Below, in pieces: positions 54,892 to 62,909 of a stretch of DNA of 64,000 nt. Within the stretch, counting starts at the first letter, position 1. Every line of letters starts with the position of its first letter. The position numbers were made by a program, and so were the translations under genes. The DNA lies in contig NZ_CP129016.1 in NCBI RefSeq assembly GCF_020524085.2, positions 3,404,001 through 3,468,000 on the forward strand, written 5' to 3'. Below the pieces are notes generated by a model that saw nothing but the letters and a program-made list of their open reading frames with translations, was not told the origin of the DNA and searched no databases. This stretch comes from Halobacillus litoralis. GTDB lineage: Bacteria; Bacillota; Bacilli; Bacillales; Halobacillaceae.

Positions 54892-54922
54892 ATGCAGTAT
54901 ATTGCCTAGAGTTAACTCTAGG
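54892..54922 (-). promoter_or_regulatory. MerR-type promoter of the aldo/keto reductase gene
   Basis: On the minus strand TTGACC, a 19-bp spacer and TATACT. The perfect palindrome CCTAGAGTTAACTCTAGG (54904-54921) fills the spacer and overlaps the -35, and its core AGAGTTAACT is the same as in the site at 52438-52455. Confidence 0.8.
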
Positions 54923-55083
54923 TCAAGAATAAACCCCTGAAATCATTTATGTAACGCCCAATTCTTCTGCCCCCGCTCTTCAACGAGTGAGCTAAGGCTA
55001 GATCAATTCAAGGAAATCCGAACTAATCTTCCTGATCGTTTTCTCTATTTGGAAAGCAGGACCTCCTTCACTCGTACCAATAT

Positions 55084-55124
55084 GAAAAGAGTCCTTGGGA
55101 GTTTCATCTCCTCAAGGACTCTTT
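55084..55124 (-). terminator. Terminator of the hydroxyisobutyrate dehydrogenase-like gene
   Basis: AAAAGAGTCCTTG pairs with CAAGGACTCTTTT with an inner GAG/CTC stem; ends beside the stop codon. Confidence 0.88.
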
Positions 55125-55125
55125 T

Positions 55126-56010
55126 CTATGAGACTGGCGTCATCATTTGATAGTACTTATACAACGCCTGCGTTCCATCATTATCTCCACCTGCTTCACT
55201 CAGTTCCTCATACAACTGCTTCGCAAGTTTCAATCCAGGGACGGGAATCTGCATGTTCTCCGCAGAATCAATGGCGATTTTCATATCTTTAATAAAATGC
55301 TTCACATAAAAGCCTGGGTCAAAGTTTCCATCAATCATCCTTGGTCCGAGATTAGATAACGACCAGCTTCCAGCGGCACCGAATGCAATACTGTTCAACA
55401 CTTTCCTTGGATCAAGACCGGCTTTTTCTGCATATGTAATCGCCTCACAGACGCCCATCATGCCGGATGCAATCGCGATTTGGTTGCTCATTTTCGTATG
55501 CTGGCCGGCTCCTGCTTCGCCTTGGAGGACGATATTTTCGCCCATCGCTTGAAAAACAGGAAGGATTTCGTCAAAATGCTCCTTATTGCCGCCGACCATT
55601 ATCGTTAGCTTTCCGTTTTTGGCTCCAACATCCCCACCGGATACGGGAGCATCATACGCATAAATATCATCCGCTTCAGCTGTCTCAGCAATCTTCTGTG
55701 CCAGATCAGGAGAGGACGTTGTCATATCGATGACGTAGGAACCTGGCTTCGCATTCTCCAAAATCCCTTCTCCACCGAAATACACTTCTTCCACATCGCT
55801 CGGATACCCCACAATCGTAATGATTAGGTCAGAATGTGAAGATAAAGCAGTCACACTTTCCTTCCAGTTCGCACCTTCCGCTAACAGGTCGTCCGCCTTC
55901 TCTTTCGTACGCGTAAACACATTCAAATCATATCCTGCCTTCATCAAGTTGCGTGCCATGCTTTTCCCCATCACACCTGCACCGATGAAACCAATCGTTT
56001 GTTTCGTCAT
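55126..56010 (-). CDS. 3-hydroxyisobutyrate/beta-hydroxyacid dehydrogenase family (YkwC-like)
   Basis: NAD(P)-dependent beta-hydroxyacid dehydrogenase of 294 aa. Cofactor motif IGFIGAGVMGKSMARNLMKAGY at 5-26 with Arg after beta-2 (FTRTKEK) favouring NADP; substrate motif DAPVSGGDVGAKNGKLTIMVGG; catalytic Lys in GAGQHTKMSNQIAIA. Very similar to YkwC of B. subtilis as I know it. ATG after AAAGGGAGAGG. Substrate not established. Confidence 0.92.
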   Translation of the reverse strand: MTKQTIGFIGAGVMGKSMARNLMKAGYDLNVFTRTKEKADDLLAEGANWKESVTALSSHSDLIITIVGYPSDVEEVYFGGEGILENAKPGSYVIDMTTSSPDLAQKIAETAEADDIYAYDAPVSGGDVGAKNGKLTIMVGGNKEHFDEILPVFQAMGENIVLQGEAGAGQHTKMSNQIAIASGMMGVCEAITYAEKAGLDPRKVLNSIAFGAAGSWSLSNLGPRMIDGNFDPGFYVKHFIKDMKIAIDSAENMQIPVPGLKLAKQLYEELSEAGGDNDGTQALYKYYQMMTPVS

Positions 56011-56182
56011 CTGCCTCTCCCTTTCTTACATGAAGTTGTTACAAGTATAGCAACTTCAGCACTTGATATAGAAGAGAAACATACAAACTTACAAGGTATA
56101 GGGAAAATAATTGATTATGGGCTGTTAAATTGTTGTGTTCCCCCGCAATTGGAGTCTGTTTCTCCAATAAGAAAGTGAAAGT

Positions 56183-56674
56183 TTAGAAGGTTTCCTTTGG
56201 GTGATACTTCAATAATAACCTTCTTACACTCTCCCCAATACCTAAACCAACCGGCAAAAAGAGAACTGGGAGCCATAATGGACCAATGAAGTATCCAAAA
56301 AAAGTGAATTTGGAAGAAAAAATTAGACCTATTGTGACAGAATAGGCCGAGGATACAAATGGCAAATAAGCAAAAGGTTTTTCCTCCCCACCACCAGCAT
56401 CCTTATAGGCATCCCATATCGAAAAGAAATATAAACACGGATAAAACATGAGCCACATGTAATTGGTTTCAGCGATTGCTTCCTCAATTTTTAAATTAAA
56501 ACTCAAAATAATGACCTTATTGAAGTTTCCCATTACATTAACAAGCAGTTCTGAGATCACTAACAATATTCCTTTAATATATTTGCCATTCAGCAATTGC
56601 CCAAAGCCCGGCAGAGCAATACTCCATAATAAAACTTCTAATTGCTTACTTTTTTTAGAATAACCAATTCCCAT
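56183..56674 (-). CDS. Membrane protein, hypothetical
   Basis: 163 aa with four or five hydrophobic segments. The N-terminal GQLLNGKYIKGILLVISELLVNVMGNFN and later YPCLYFFSIWDAYKDAGGG resemble a conserved family of small bacillus membrane proteins that recall TM2 domains; no function is known to me. ATG after AGGTGAAG. Confidence 0.75.
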   Translation of the reverse strand: MGIGYSKKSKQLEVLLWSIALPGFGQLLNGKYIKGILLVISELLVNVMGNFNKVIILSFNLKIEEAIAETNYMWLMFYPCLYFFSIWDAYKDAGGGEEKPFAYLPFVSSAYSVTIGLIFSSKFTFFGYFIGPLWLPVLFLPVGLGIGESVRRLLLKYHPKETF

Positions 56675-56717
56675 AACTTCACCTAATTTGCTAAGCCTTT
56701 TCTGTCAGAAGCTCTAC

Positions 56718-57722
56718 TTACTTTTCTTTTGCTATTTCCTTTCTATTTGGGGCAAGTGGTGGCTGTTCCAACCAATTATTTTTGGTCATCAGATTAAACC
56801 ACTCTTTGGTGATCATGATATTTTTTATTATGATTTTTTCATAAGTGGCTACGAGATCGACTCGCATGGCGGTTGCTAAACCTGACCCATGGTAGGATTG
56901 GGCAGTTTGTAATAAGAAACCCATGTGGTACAACATTAACTTGTCTGAAAAGGGGGAATCCTGTGAAGTGGTAACTTCTGACTCCCAAGACATTGGAACA
57001 GGCAAGTTATCTCCTTTTAAGATATTTCCTAATGATTGGATTTGTTTGTTGGATGCACTTTGCATACTCTCCAAAAATTTTCTAACCTCTTTTGATTGGG
57101 CAACTTGACTAAATCCTATAGAGAGTGATTTTTCCAATATTTTTTTCTTTAAATTGAGGGAGACCGCAATAATTTCTGTTGCAGCTAGAGGGCGATTTCC
57201 GCTTGAAAAACCATGAATAAACTTTTGTCCTGTAACATATTGAGGTTTTGTTTCAGGGTAAAAGTAAGGATCTTTTTGGAAATGGCCTTTTTCCAATAGC
57301 AAGTCCGTAGTTCGCTGATACATACTCATAGCTTCATCACTACAAGATTCATAAAAATCTCTTACATCTCTCCTGACAGAAGAGCTCAGTGAGGTTGTAT
57401 GCCCCATTAGACCGTGCAGCGTCATAATATGCAAATAGTGTAAACAAAAGATGTCAGAAAACAATCGACCTGCGCCTTCATTAAGGTCTGATTTTGAAAA
57501 TCCATCCGGAACCGGGAACCCATCTTTTTTTATAAACCTTTCTACTTCCTGTAATTGATTATCTGAAATTTTAATTGAATCTGCGAATATTTGTCTTATT
57601 TTCTCATCTTCTATAATGGACAACATATATTTGTTTACCATTTGAATGGATGTTCCATTTACATACTGCCCCCACAATGTCCCGATTTCGGCAGAAGTGA
57701 GTTTTAATTCATCCTTATCCAT
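56718..57722 (-). CDS. DUF3231 family protein
   Basis: 334-aa soluble protein of two repeated helical-bundle halves (about 8-165 and 175-325), each starting with a segment like LTSAEIGTLWGQYVNGT and ending in a stretch like FYESCSDEAMSMYQRTTDLLLEKG. This is the DUF3231 layout known in spore-formers; the fold recalls ferritin-like bundles. ATG after AGAGGTGAT. Role unknown. It precedes the membrane protein gene by 43 bp on the same strand. Confidence 0.85.
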   Translation of the reverse strand: MDKDELKLTSAEIGTLWGQYVNGTSIQMVNKYMLSIIEDEKIRQIFADSIKISDNQLQEVERFIKKDGFPVPDGFSKSDLNEGAGRLFSDIFCLHYLHIMTLHGLMGHTTSLSSSVRRDVRDFYESCSDEAMSMYQRTTDLLLEKGHFQKDPYFYPETKPQYVTGQKFIHGFSSGNRPLAATEIIAVSLNLKKKILEKSLSIGFSQVAQSKEVRKFLESMQSASNKQIQSLGNILKGDNLPVPMSWESEVTTSQDSPFSDKLMLYHMGFLLQTAQSYHGSGLATAMRVDLVATYEKIIIKNIMITKEWFNLMTKNNWLEQPPLAPNRKEIAKEK

Positions 57723-58227
57723 AGAATCACCTCTTCTTCATAATGCCCAAAGTATGAAGGTTTTATATAGATAGCTGCGCGGAGAATTTCAAGATAAGAA
57801 TCCAACCTGTTTCTTAGCAGAAAGCAGCACCTTCTTTGAATTCCCTTATTACTTATGACTCGCAGCTTAAACCCCTTCTATTCACGATACCCACTATGGA
57901 TATAGTAAAAGCGGCATCAATGATTATAAGAAAGCTCCTTTCTATCCTAATCAGTGTCACCCTTGTCACCCCGAAACATAATGAAAAATTGACTTATTGA
58001 AATTCCGATAAAACTTCCAATAAAAGAACGCTTATCCATAGAGGATGAACTTACTTTTTGCCAGAACAACACTCCCTTTCATCAGCCCAAATGGATATAG
58101 GTAATCCTACCACCTCGGTATTTCCATTCTCAATGAACACCTAACAAACGCTCCCACAAAAAAAAGGCGATTTCTTTGATGAAGAAATGACCTTCTTATA
58201 ATTACCTTCATTATTACAAATAGATTA
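57723..58227. other. Gene-free region
   Basis: About 500 bp of AT-rich sequence without a frame I can support and without a clean terminator; it must contain the DUF3231 promoter. Confidence 0.4.
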
Positions 58228-58416
58228 TCAACGAAAAAAAAGGCCGTATAGGATAAATCCCGCTATCAAAGCAAGAAGGATACTCCCAGTCGTTTTCCAC
58301 CCTAAATTCCCTACCAAGTCAGGAAGTCCCCCGCCGTGAAAACTTCCTGAAGGATCTTTTTTTAATTCTTCTTGTCTGAATCTTTCCCTCTTTGTTTCAG
58401 GTTTTTCTTCACTCAT
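58228..58416 (-). CDS. DUF6366-type small membrane protein
   Basis: 62 aa from the ATG at 58416 (GGGAGGTG upstream; an earlier start would be inside it). A charged N-terminus (KPETKRERFRQEELKKDPSGSFHGGGLPDLVGNLGWK) leads to one C-terminal helix (TTGSILLALIAGFILYGLFF). The QEELKKDPSG and LPDLVGNLGWKTTG segments match the family as I recall it. Function unknown. Confidence 0.75.
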   Translation of the reverse strand: MSEEKPETKRERFRQEELKKDPSGSFHGGGLPDLVGNLGWKTTGSILLALIAGFILYGLFFR

Positions 58417-58623
58417 TAGCCCACCTCCCATAGTCGTCTATCTCTATGTACGTTTAACCTTATCCTGTTTAATCCTCTTCACTCCCTTAAACACTCTTAC
58501 AAAAGAAACCTTAAAACATCACAAAACTCCCCCTATGTATACGATTATGCAAGAAAACCGTTTCAGATTATTCACATCATACATCTATTCTTTCCCATAC
58601 TTTTTTACTTCCTTCAAAAATAA

Positions 58624-58657
58624 AGAGGACGATTATTCATATGAATAATCGTCCTCT
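58624..58657 (-). terminator. Terminator of the FAD oxidoreductase gene
   Basis: A perfect 34-bp palindrome starting AGAGGACGATTATTCAT, about 22 bp past the stop. It is followed on the minus strand by TTATTTTTG, a weak T-tract. Confidence 0.8.
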
Positions 58658-58679
58658 ATTGTACTATAGTGTAACCCGT

Positions 58680-59768
58680 TTATTTTGAAGTAAAAGGCTT
58701 CAACAAGTGGCTGAGTCCTTTCAACACACCCAAATTCGGCTGAGTGATAATCTTCCTTACCACCTGATTGTGAAGCGACTTCGTAATTAAATCCAGTTGA
58801 TGGTTGCTTAACCGTTCAATTCCTCTGCGGAGTACGAGGGATTGATCATAATCCTTCAAGAGCGGTTTACATAGCTTTTCATAATCCCCTTGCCCGCATA
58901 TATCGAGTGCTGCATAAATACCACTAAGAATAGATCCCGTCTGTCCGAAACCTAAGAATGGAGTAATGGCCCCGAGACAGTTACCAACAAAGAACGTGTT
59001 TCCGATTCTTGGATAATGGCATTTCCCTACCATGTAATCGGAGATCGTAAATTCATGTTCGATGATTAATTCCTGATTCAGGGTACGGGAGGCTTCCTTC
59101 ACCATGGTTTCCCAGAACTCATTTCTTTTCTCCAGCCACTCGTCTTCATATTGCGGATAGACGATTACGAGAGTCCCCTCTGTTTTGGAGTGAGGGATCA
59201 AATAGCCCATACCTTTGGGAGCGAAATCGTTATTAAACCAGGTATGTACCTCATTACGGACAAAATCACCTTTTACGATAGCACCGGCAAAAGCTGAAGG
59301 AAGGGCTATGTCATAGGGCTGGATCTGCTGTGTATCCTGTGGGTCGCCGGTGGCTACAATGACATGGGTATATTCTTTTGAGATGTTTTCATAAACCGCA
59401 TGGCTGTCATAATGGATTTTGCTATGCACCAGCTGTTGGGCTAATTGCTTCTCATAGGAGTCTTTATATTTCCCCCGCATATTGATGAAACCGATTTTCC
59501 CTTCTACATAGGCCGATTCATTTTCTGAATGGACATAGATCTTCTGTACATTGCTGGCCGGCTTTAAGTGGATATCATAGGTTTCAGAAAAGAATTTTAC
59601 TGAGTCGTTGATGGGTGCATGAAGAATAGGCGTCATTAATTCCGCAATATCATAACGTAAGCCTATTTCCTTCCCTTGTTCAAAAATATCGGCGCTTTGC
59701 CCGTGTTTTTCCAATGTCAATGCACACGAAAGACCGGCAAGTCCCGCCCCAATAATTGCTGTTTTCAC
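58680..59768 (-). CDS. NAD(P)/FAD-dependent oxidoreductase
   Basis: 362-aa flavoprotein. The GTG at 59768 is chosen because AGGTGG is 7 bp upstream and it starts the FAD motif KTAIIGAGLAGLSCALTLEKHG directly; the open frame to 59942 is not coding-like. The C-terminal FAD segment is PRIGNTFFVGNCLGAITPFLGFGQTGSILSGIYAALDI. It resembles geranylgeranyl-reductase or squalene-epoxidase-like flavoproteins of unknown substrate. Single gene. Confidence 0.85.
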   Translation of the reverse strand: MKTAIIGAGLAGLSCALTLEKHGQSADIFEQGKEIGLRYDIAELMTPILHAPINDSVKFFSETYDIHLKPASNVQKIYVHSENESAYVEGKIGFINMRGKYKDSYEKQLAQQLVHSKIHYDSHAVYENISKEYTHVIVATGDPQDTQQIQPYDIALPSAFAGAIVKGDFVRNEVHTWFNNDFAPKGMGYLIPHSKTEGTLVIVYPQYEDEWLEKRNEFWETMVKEASRTLNQELIIEHEFTISDYMVGKCHYPRIGNTFFVGNCLGAITPFLGFGQTGSILSGIYAALDICGQGDYEKLCKPLLKDYDQSLVLRRGIERLSNHQLDLITKSLHNQVVRKIITQPNLGVLKGLSHLLKPFTSK

Positions 59769-59932
59769 GAAGTTTCCACCTTTTTTCATAGTGTTCGTAA
59801 AGACATTGATTTTATTCTTTGGTGGTATCAAGGGATATGAGAAAACATGGCAGGTATGTTTTCTCATGGGGATTTGAACTTCCTGTACTCCACACTGAGC
59901 TTCGAGAATTTCTTTTACATTTATAAACCCAA

Positions 59933-59972
59933 AAAAAAGCATAAGCCTTCATTGAAAACTTAGGCTTAAACT
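59933..59972 (-). terminator. Terminator of the MscS gene
   Basis: Minus-strand stem TAAGCCTAAG ... AAGGCTTA with a following eight-T run. Confidence 0.75.
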
Positions 59973-59982
59973 CACGAACCTC

Positions 59983-61065
59983 TCAAGAGTCCTCATCCTG
60001 CCCTTTTAGAAAAGATGGAGGGGCAGATTTGATGTGCAAATCTCTTTGAGGGAAAGGAATTTCAATCCCGTTTTCATTCAGTTGCTCATAAATGGAGAAG
60101 TTCAGCTCACTTTTCATCCGGATGACTTCTTTCGGATCGGAGATCCAGAGAAACAGTTCAAAGTCCAAAGATGAATCACCGAAGCCCTTAAAATTCACGT
60201 AAGGGGCTGGTGATTCCAGAACGAAGGAATGCTCCTGCCTCGCTAATTCAGCGACCACAAGAAGGATTCTTTTCACCTTTTGAACATCTGTTCCGTAGGC
60301 CACCCCGATTGGAATCGTCAAACGAAGTCTCGGATCCGCAAACGAACGATTCACTACTTTCTCCTCTAAAAAATAAGAGTTCGGGATGATGATGTGCTCA
60401 TTCTCAAGCGTACGGACGACCGTCGCCCGCATACTGATTTTTTCAACATCACCGATGACATCATCAATAAGCACTCGATCCCCGACTTTTATCGGTCGTT
60501 CAAAGAGGAGGATCAATCCGGATATGAAGTTAGAAGCGATGTTCTGCATTCCGAAACCGATCCCCACACCTAAGACCCCGGCAAAAACAGTCAGGGCACT
60601 CAAATCGATGCCGACCGTGGTCAAACTGACTAATACCGCGACGACCATGATGACATAATGGACGATCCGTTCCATCGTGAACTGGATACCCTTATCCAAA
60701 TGATGACGCTCAAAGAAAAATGGCAGCAGATGTTCATTCAGAACCTTTGATAGTCTATAGGCAAAGGTGATGATCAGTACGGCAATAATGATTAAAAATA
60801 ATGTAATCTCTACTTGGCCGATAGTGAATAGCGGAAACAAGAGCCAAGCGGAATCAGAGAAATAGAAAATCACGAATAAAAGCAGGCCATTGAACACAAC
60901 CCAATTGATCAAAGAGAAGGCTGCTCTCTGGATACTTCCCCTGTCCCGGAATAACCGGTTGATCAATAAGCTCAATCCCAAACGGATCAAGAATAGAAAC
61001 AATAAGAAGCCCAATACGATAAGAATATCCGACCAGGGCCAGTCGTTTACCTGGTAGATTGACAT
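59983..61065 (-). CDS. Small-conductance mechanosensitive channel, MscS family
   Basis: Osmotic safety valve of 360 aa in the cytoplasmic membrane. Several helices are followed by the pore helix LSALTVFAGVLGVGIGFGMQNIASNFISGLILLFERPIKVGDRV, the diagnostic Gly/Ala-rich TM3 and the start of the MscS beta domain (IGDVEKISMRATVVRTLENEHIIIPNS). The C-terminal domain ends with GIEIPFPQRDLHI, a family motif. ATG at 61065 after GGAGTGA. Fits a salt-adapted lifestyle. Confidence 0.93.
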   Translation of the reverse strand: MSIYQVNDWPWSDILIVLGFLLFLFLIRLGLSLLINRLFRDRGSIQRAAFSLINWVVFNGLLLFVIFYFSDSAWLLFPLFTIGQVEITLFLIIIAVLIITFAYRLSKVLNEHLLPFFFERHHLDKGIQFTMERIVHYVIMVVAVLVSLTTVGIDLSALTVFAGVLGVGIGFGMQNIASNFISGLILLFERPIKVGDRVLIDDVIGDVEKISMRATVVRTLENEHIIIPNSYFLEEKVVNRSFADPRLRLTIPIGVAYGTDVQKVKRILLVVAELARQEHSFVLESPAPYVNFKGFGDSSLDFELFLWISDPKEVIRMKSELNFSIYEQLNENGIEIPFPQRDLHIKSAPPSFLKGQDEDS

Positions 61066-61202
61066 AAGCACTCACTCCATACAAGTCTATAATCCTTTTA
61101 TTCCCTCTCAGGATATATTAAACAAAAAGACAGGAAACTCCTCCCCTGCTACGCGTCGTTCTGGAGGATACTCCGCTTTTCACATGCATGGCGATCCCTC
61201 CA

Positions 61203-61412
61203 TTATTCTATCGTCCCTTTAAACTTCTCCGGCTTTTTCACATAGCTCTCCATGATATATCCACAGCTTGTGCAGAGGATGTGTTCCACTTCAGAGCCAA
61301 AAGACATGGCTTTATTAACAGGAAGCATGACAGCGTATCCGTTCTGCTTTCCTCTCCCTAATTCCCTTCCACCACATTTTGGGCATTCTTCTATATTCGA
61401 TGAATGATTCAT
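61203..61412 (-). CDS. Small zinc-ribbon protein (TFIIB-type ribbon)
   Basis: 69 aa from the ATG at 61412 (GGAGGAGGGG upstream). Cys pairs ECPKCGG and LCTSCGYI bind zinc; the middle part KQNGYAVMLPVNKAMSFGSEVEH is typical of a short bacillus family often labelled transcription-factor-like, without evidence for such a role. Longer frame to 61562 is not supported. Confidence 0.8.
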   Translation of the reverse strand: MNHSSNIEECPKCGGRELGRGKQNGYAVMLPVNKAMSFGSEVEHILCTSCGYIMESYVKKPEKFKGTIE

Positions 61413-61645
61413 CTTGTCCCCTCCTCCTGCGGTGATGCAAACGGTCTTGGAATCTTTTACACCGAACGCAGCTTTTTTGAGTTTTCTATTTTCTTCCTTT
61501 ATAAGAAAAGTATATAATACTACACAGGCTGTACCAAACAAACCTTCCCTTCCTCGGAGCATTAGAATAGAGACAGAAATCGTGTGAGGATCAGATCGAT
61601 TGCCTCACCTACGAGGAAAATTTTTCACATACATAGGTGATTCCA

Positions 61646-62749
61646 TTGATTTTAAAAGAATTAATATCCAACTTAGCCCTTTTGATCGCATCATTATTCG
61701 TTTATACCCAAACGACCCAGGCCGCTCCCTTAAGCCGGTCTTCAACATTCAAGAACAAAATGGTTTCAGGGATTCTGGCGGGAGTCTTGAGCAATGTCCT
61801 TATGCAGTACAGCATGCGCTTCGACAGCACCATTGTTGACTTACGTCATATCCCGGTCATTCTCGTCGCTTATTACGGAGGGACCATTCCGGGGATTGCA
61901 GCCATGTGCCTCGTCGCCGTCGGCCGCTTCCTTATTGGATTCAACACATCATCCCTGCTTGCTCTATTCCTAATCGTTTCGATTACCCTCATCACATTGA
62001 CCATCACTAGACTGAGCATGTCCAAGCGGATTAAAATCTTCTGGACACTCACCTCATCGAATGTGATTTTCACAATTATGATTGTTTATCTTTTACGAAA
62101 CGTAAGTACCTTGACCTTCTTGATTCCATCTTTTTGGATCATCTCGTACTCGGCTGGTTTTATTTCTTTCTATGTCATCGAATTCGTCCGTAAAAGTCAG
62201 AACTTGTTGAATAAATACAAAGCTGAAGCAGCAACAGACGGTTTGACTGGATTGAACAATGTGCGCAAGTTCGACCAATCCTTCAACGAGATCTCGGCTC
62301 AAGCCATACATAAAGATGAGAAGTTGTCTCTGTTATACATTGATATTGACCATTTCAAAAAGGTAAACGACACCTATGGTCATAAAGAAGGTGACCAGGT
62401 TTTGATTGAACTATCCCAGATCCTGAAAAACACTGTGCGATCTTTCGATATTGTGAGCCGGAATGGTGGAGAAGAATTTACAGTGATTTTATTAGATTGT
62501 CCGACAGATCGAGCCAAGGATATCAGTGAAAGAATCAGGACAAAAGTTGAAGGTCACTCCTTCCTGTTAACTACAGGGCAAGTGATTCATATTACGGTCT
62601 CCATTGGGCTTGCCTGCTACAATGAGACAACGATTGAACCAAAATTATTAATCAAAGAAGCCGATCTTGCCTTATATGATGCAAAACAAACAGGCAGAAA
62701 TAAAGTGTGCATCACCTCAAGCCGTGAATGGGCGAGTCATCGAGCGTAA
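61646..62749 (+). CDS. Diguanylate cyclase with 5TM-LYT-type sensor
   Basis: Membrane GGDEF protein of 367 aa that should make cyclic di-GMP. The TTG at 61646 follows AGGTGA with 6-bp spacing; a GTG at 61637 overlaps that site. About five or six helices (3-180) form a 5TM-5TMR-LYT sensor, then the GGDEF domain: DGLTGLNNVRKFDQ, DIDHFKKVNDTYGHKEGDQVL and the signature GGEEF at 274-278. RSFD (265-268), five residues upstream, is an intact RxxD inhibitory site. Layout matches DgcK of B. subtilis. With the degenerate HD-GYP protein at 36.9 kb it hints at cyclic di-GMP signalling in this organism. Confidence 0.93.
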   Translation: MILKELISNLALLIASLFVYTQTTQAAPLSRSSTFKNKMVSGILAGVLSNVLMQYSMRFDSTIVDLRHIPVILVAYYGGTIPGIAAMCLVAVGRFLIGFNTSSLLALFLIVSITLITLTITRLSMSKRIKIFWTLTSSNVIFTIMIVYLLRNVSTLTFLIPSFWIISYSAGFISFYVIEFVRKSQNLLNKYKAEAATDGLTGLNNVRKFDQSFNEISAQAIHKDEKLSLLYIDIDHFKKVNDTYGHKEGDQVLIELSQILKNTVRSFDIVSRNGGEEFTVILLDCPTDRAKDISERIRTKVEGHSFLLTTGQVIHITVSIGLACYNETTIEPKLLIKEADLALYDAKQTGRNKVCITSSREWASHRA

Positions 62750-62775
62750 CTTTTAACAGTTACGTTCTTTTTTTG
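62742..62775 (+). terminator. Terminator of the cyclase gene
   Basis: GAGCGTAAC/GTTACGTTC stem with one G-T pair overlapping the stop codon, followed by seven T. Confidence 0.8.
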
Positions 62776-62909
62776 CTCTCAAACCAATAAGGAGAAGGAG
62801 AGAACATTGAATGGACCTTCGTAGATGACAGGGTTTCGGGCCAAATAAAATCCTTTCATCCACATATATTTAGAACAATACACGGTCTTAGAATGAAGGG
62901 GTGGTAGAT

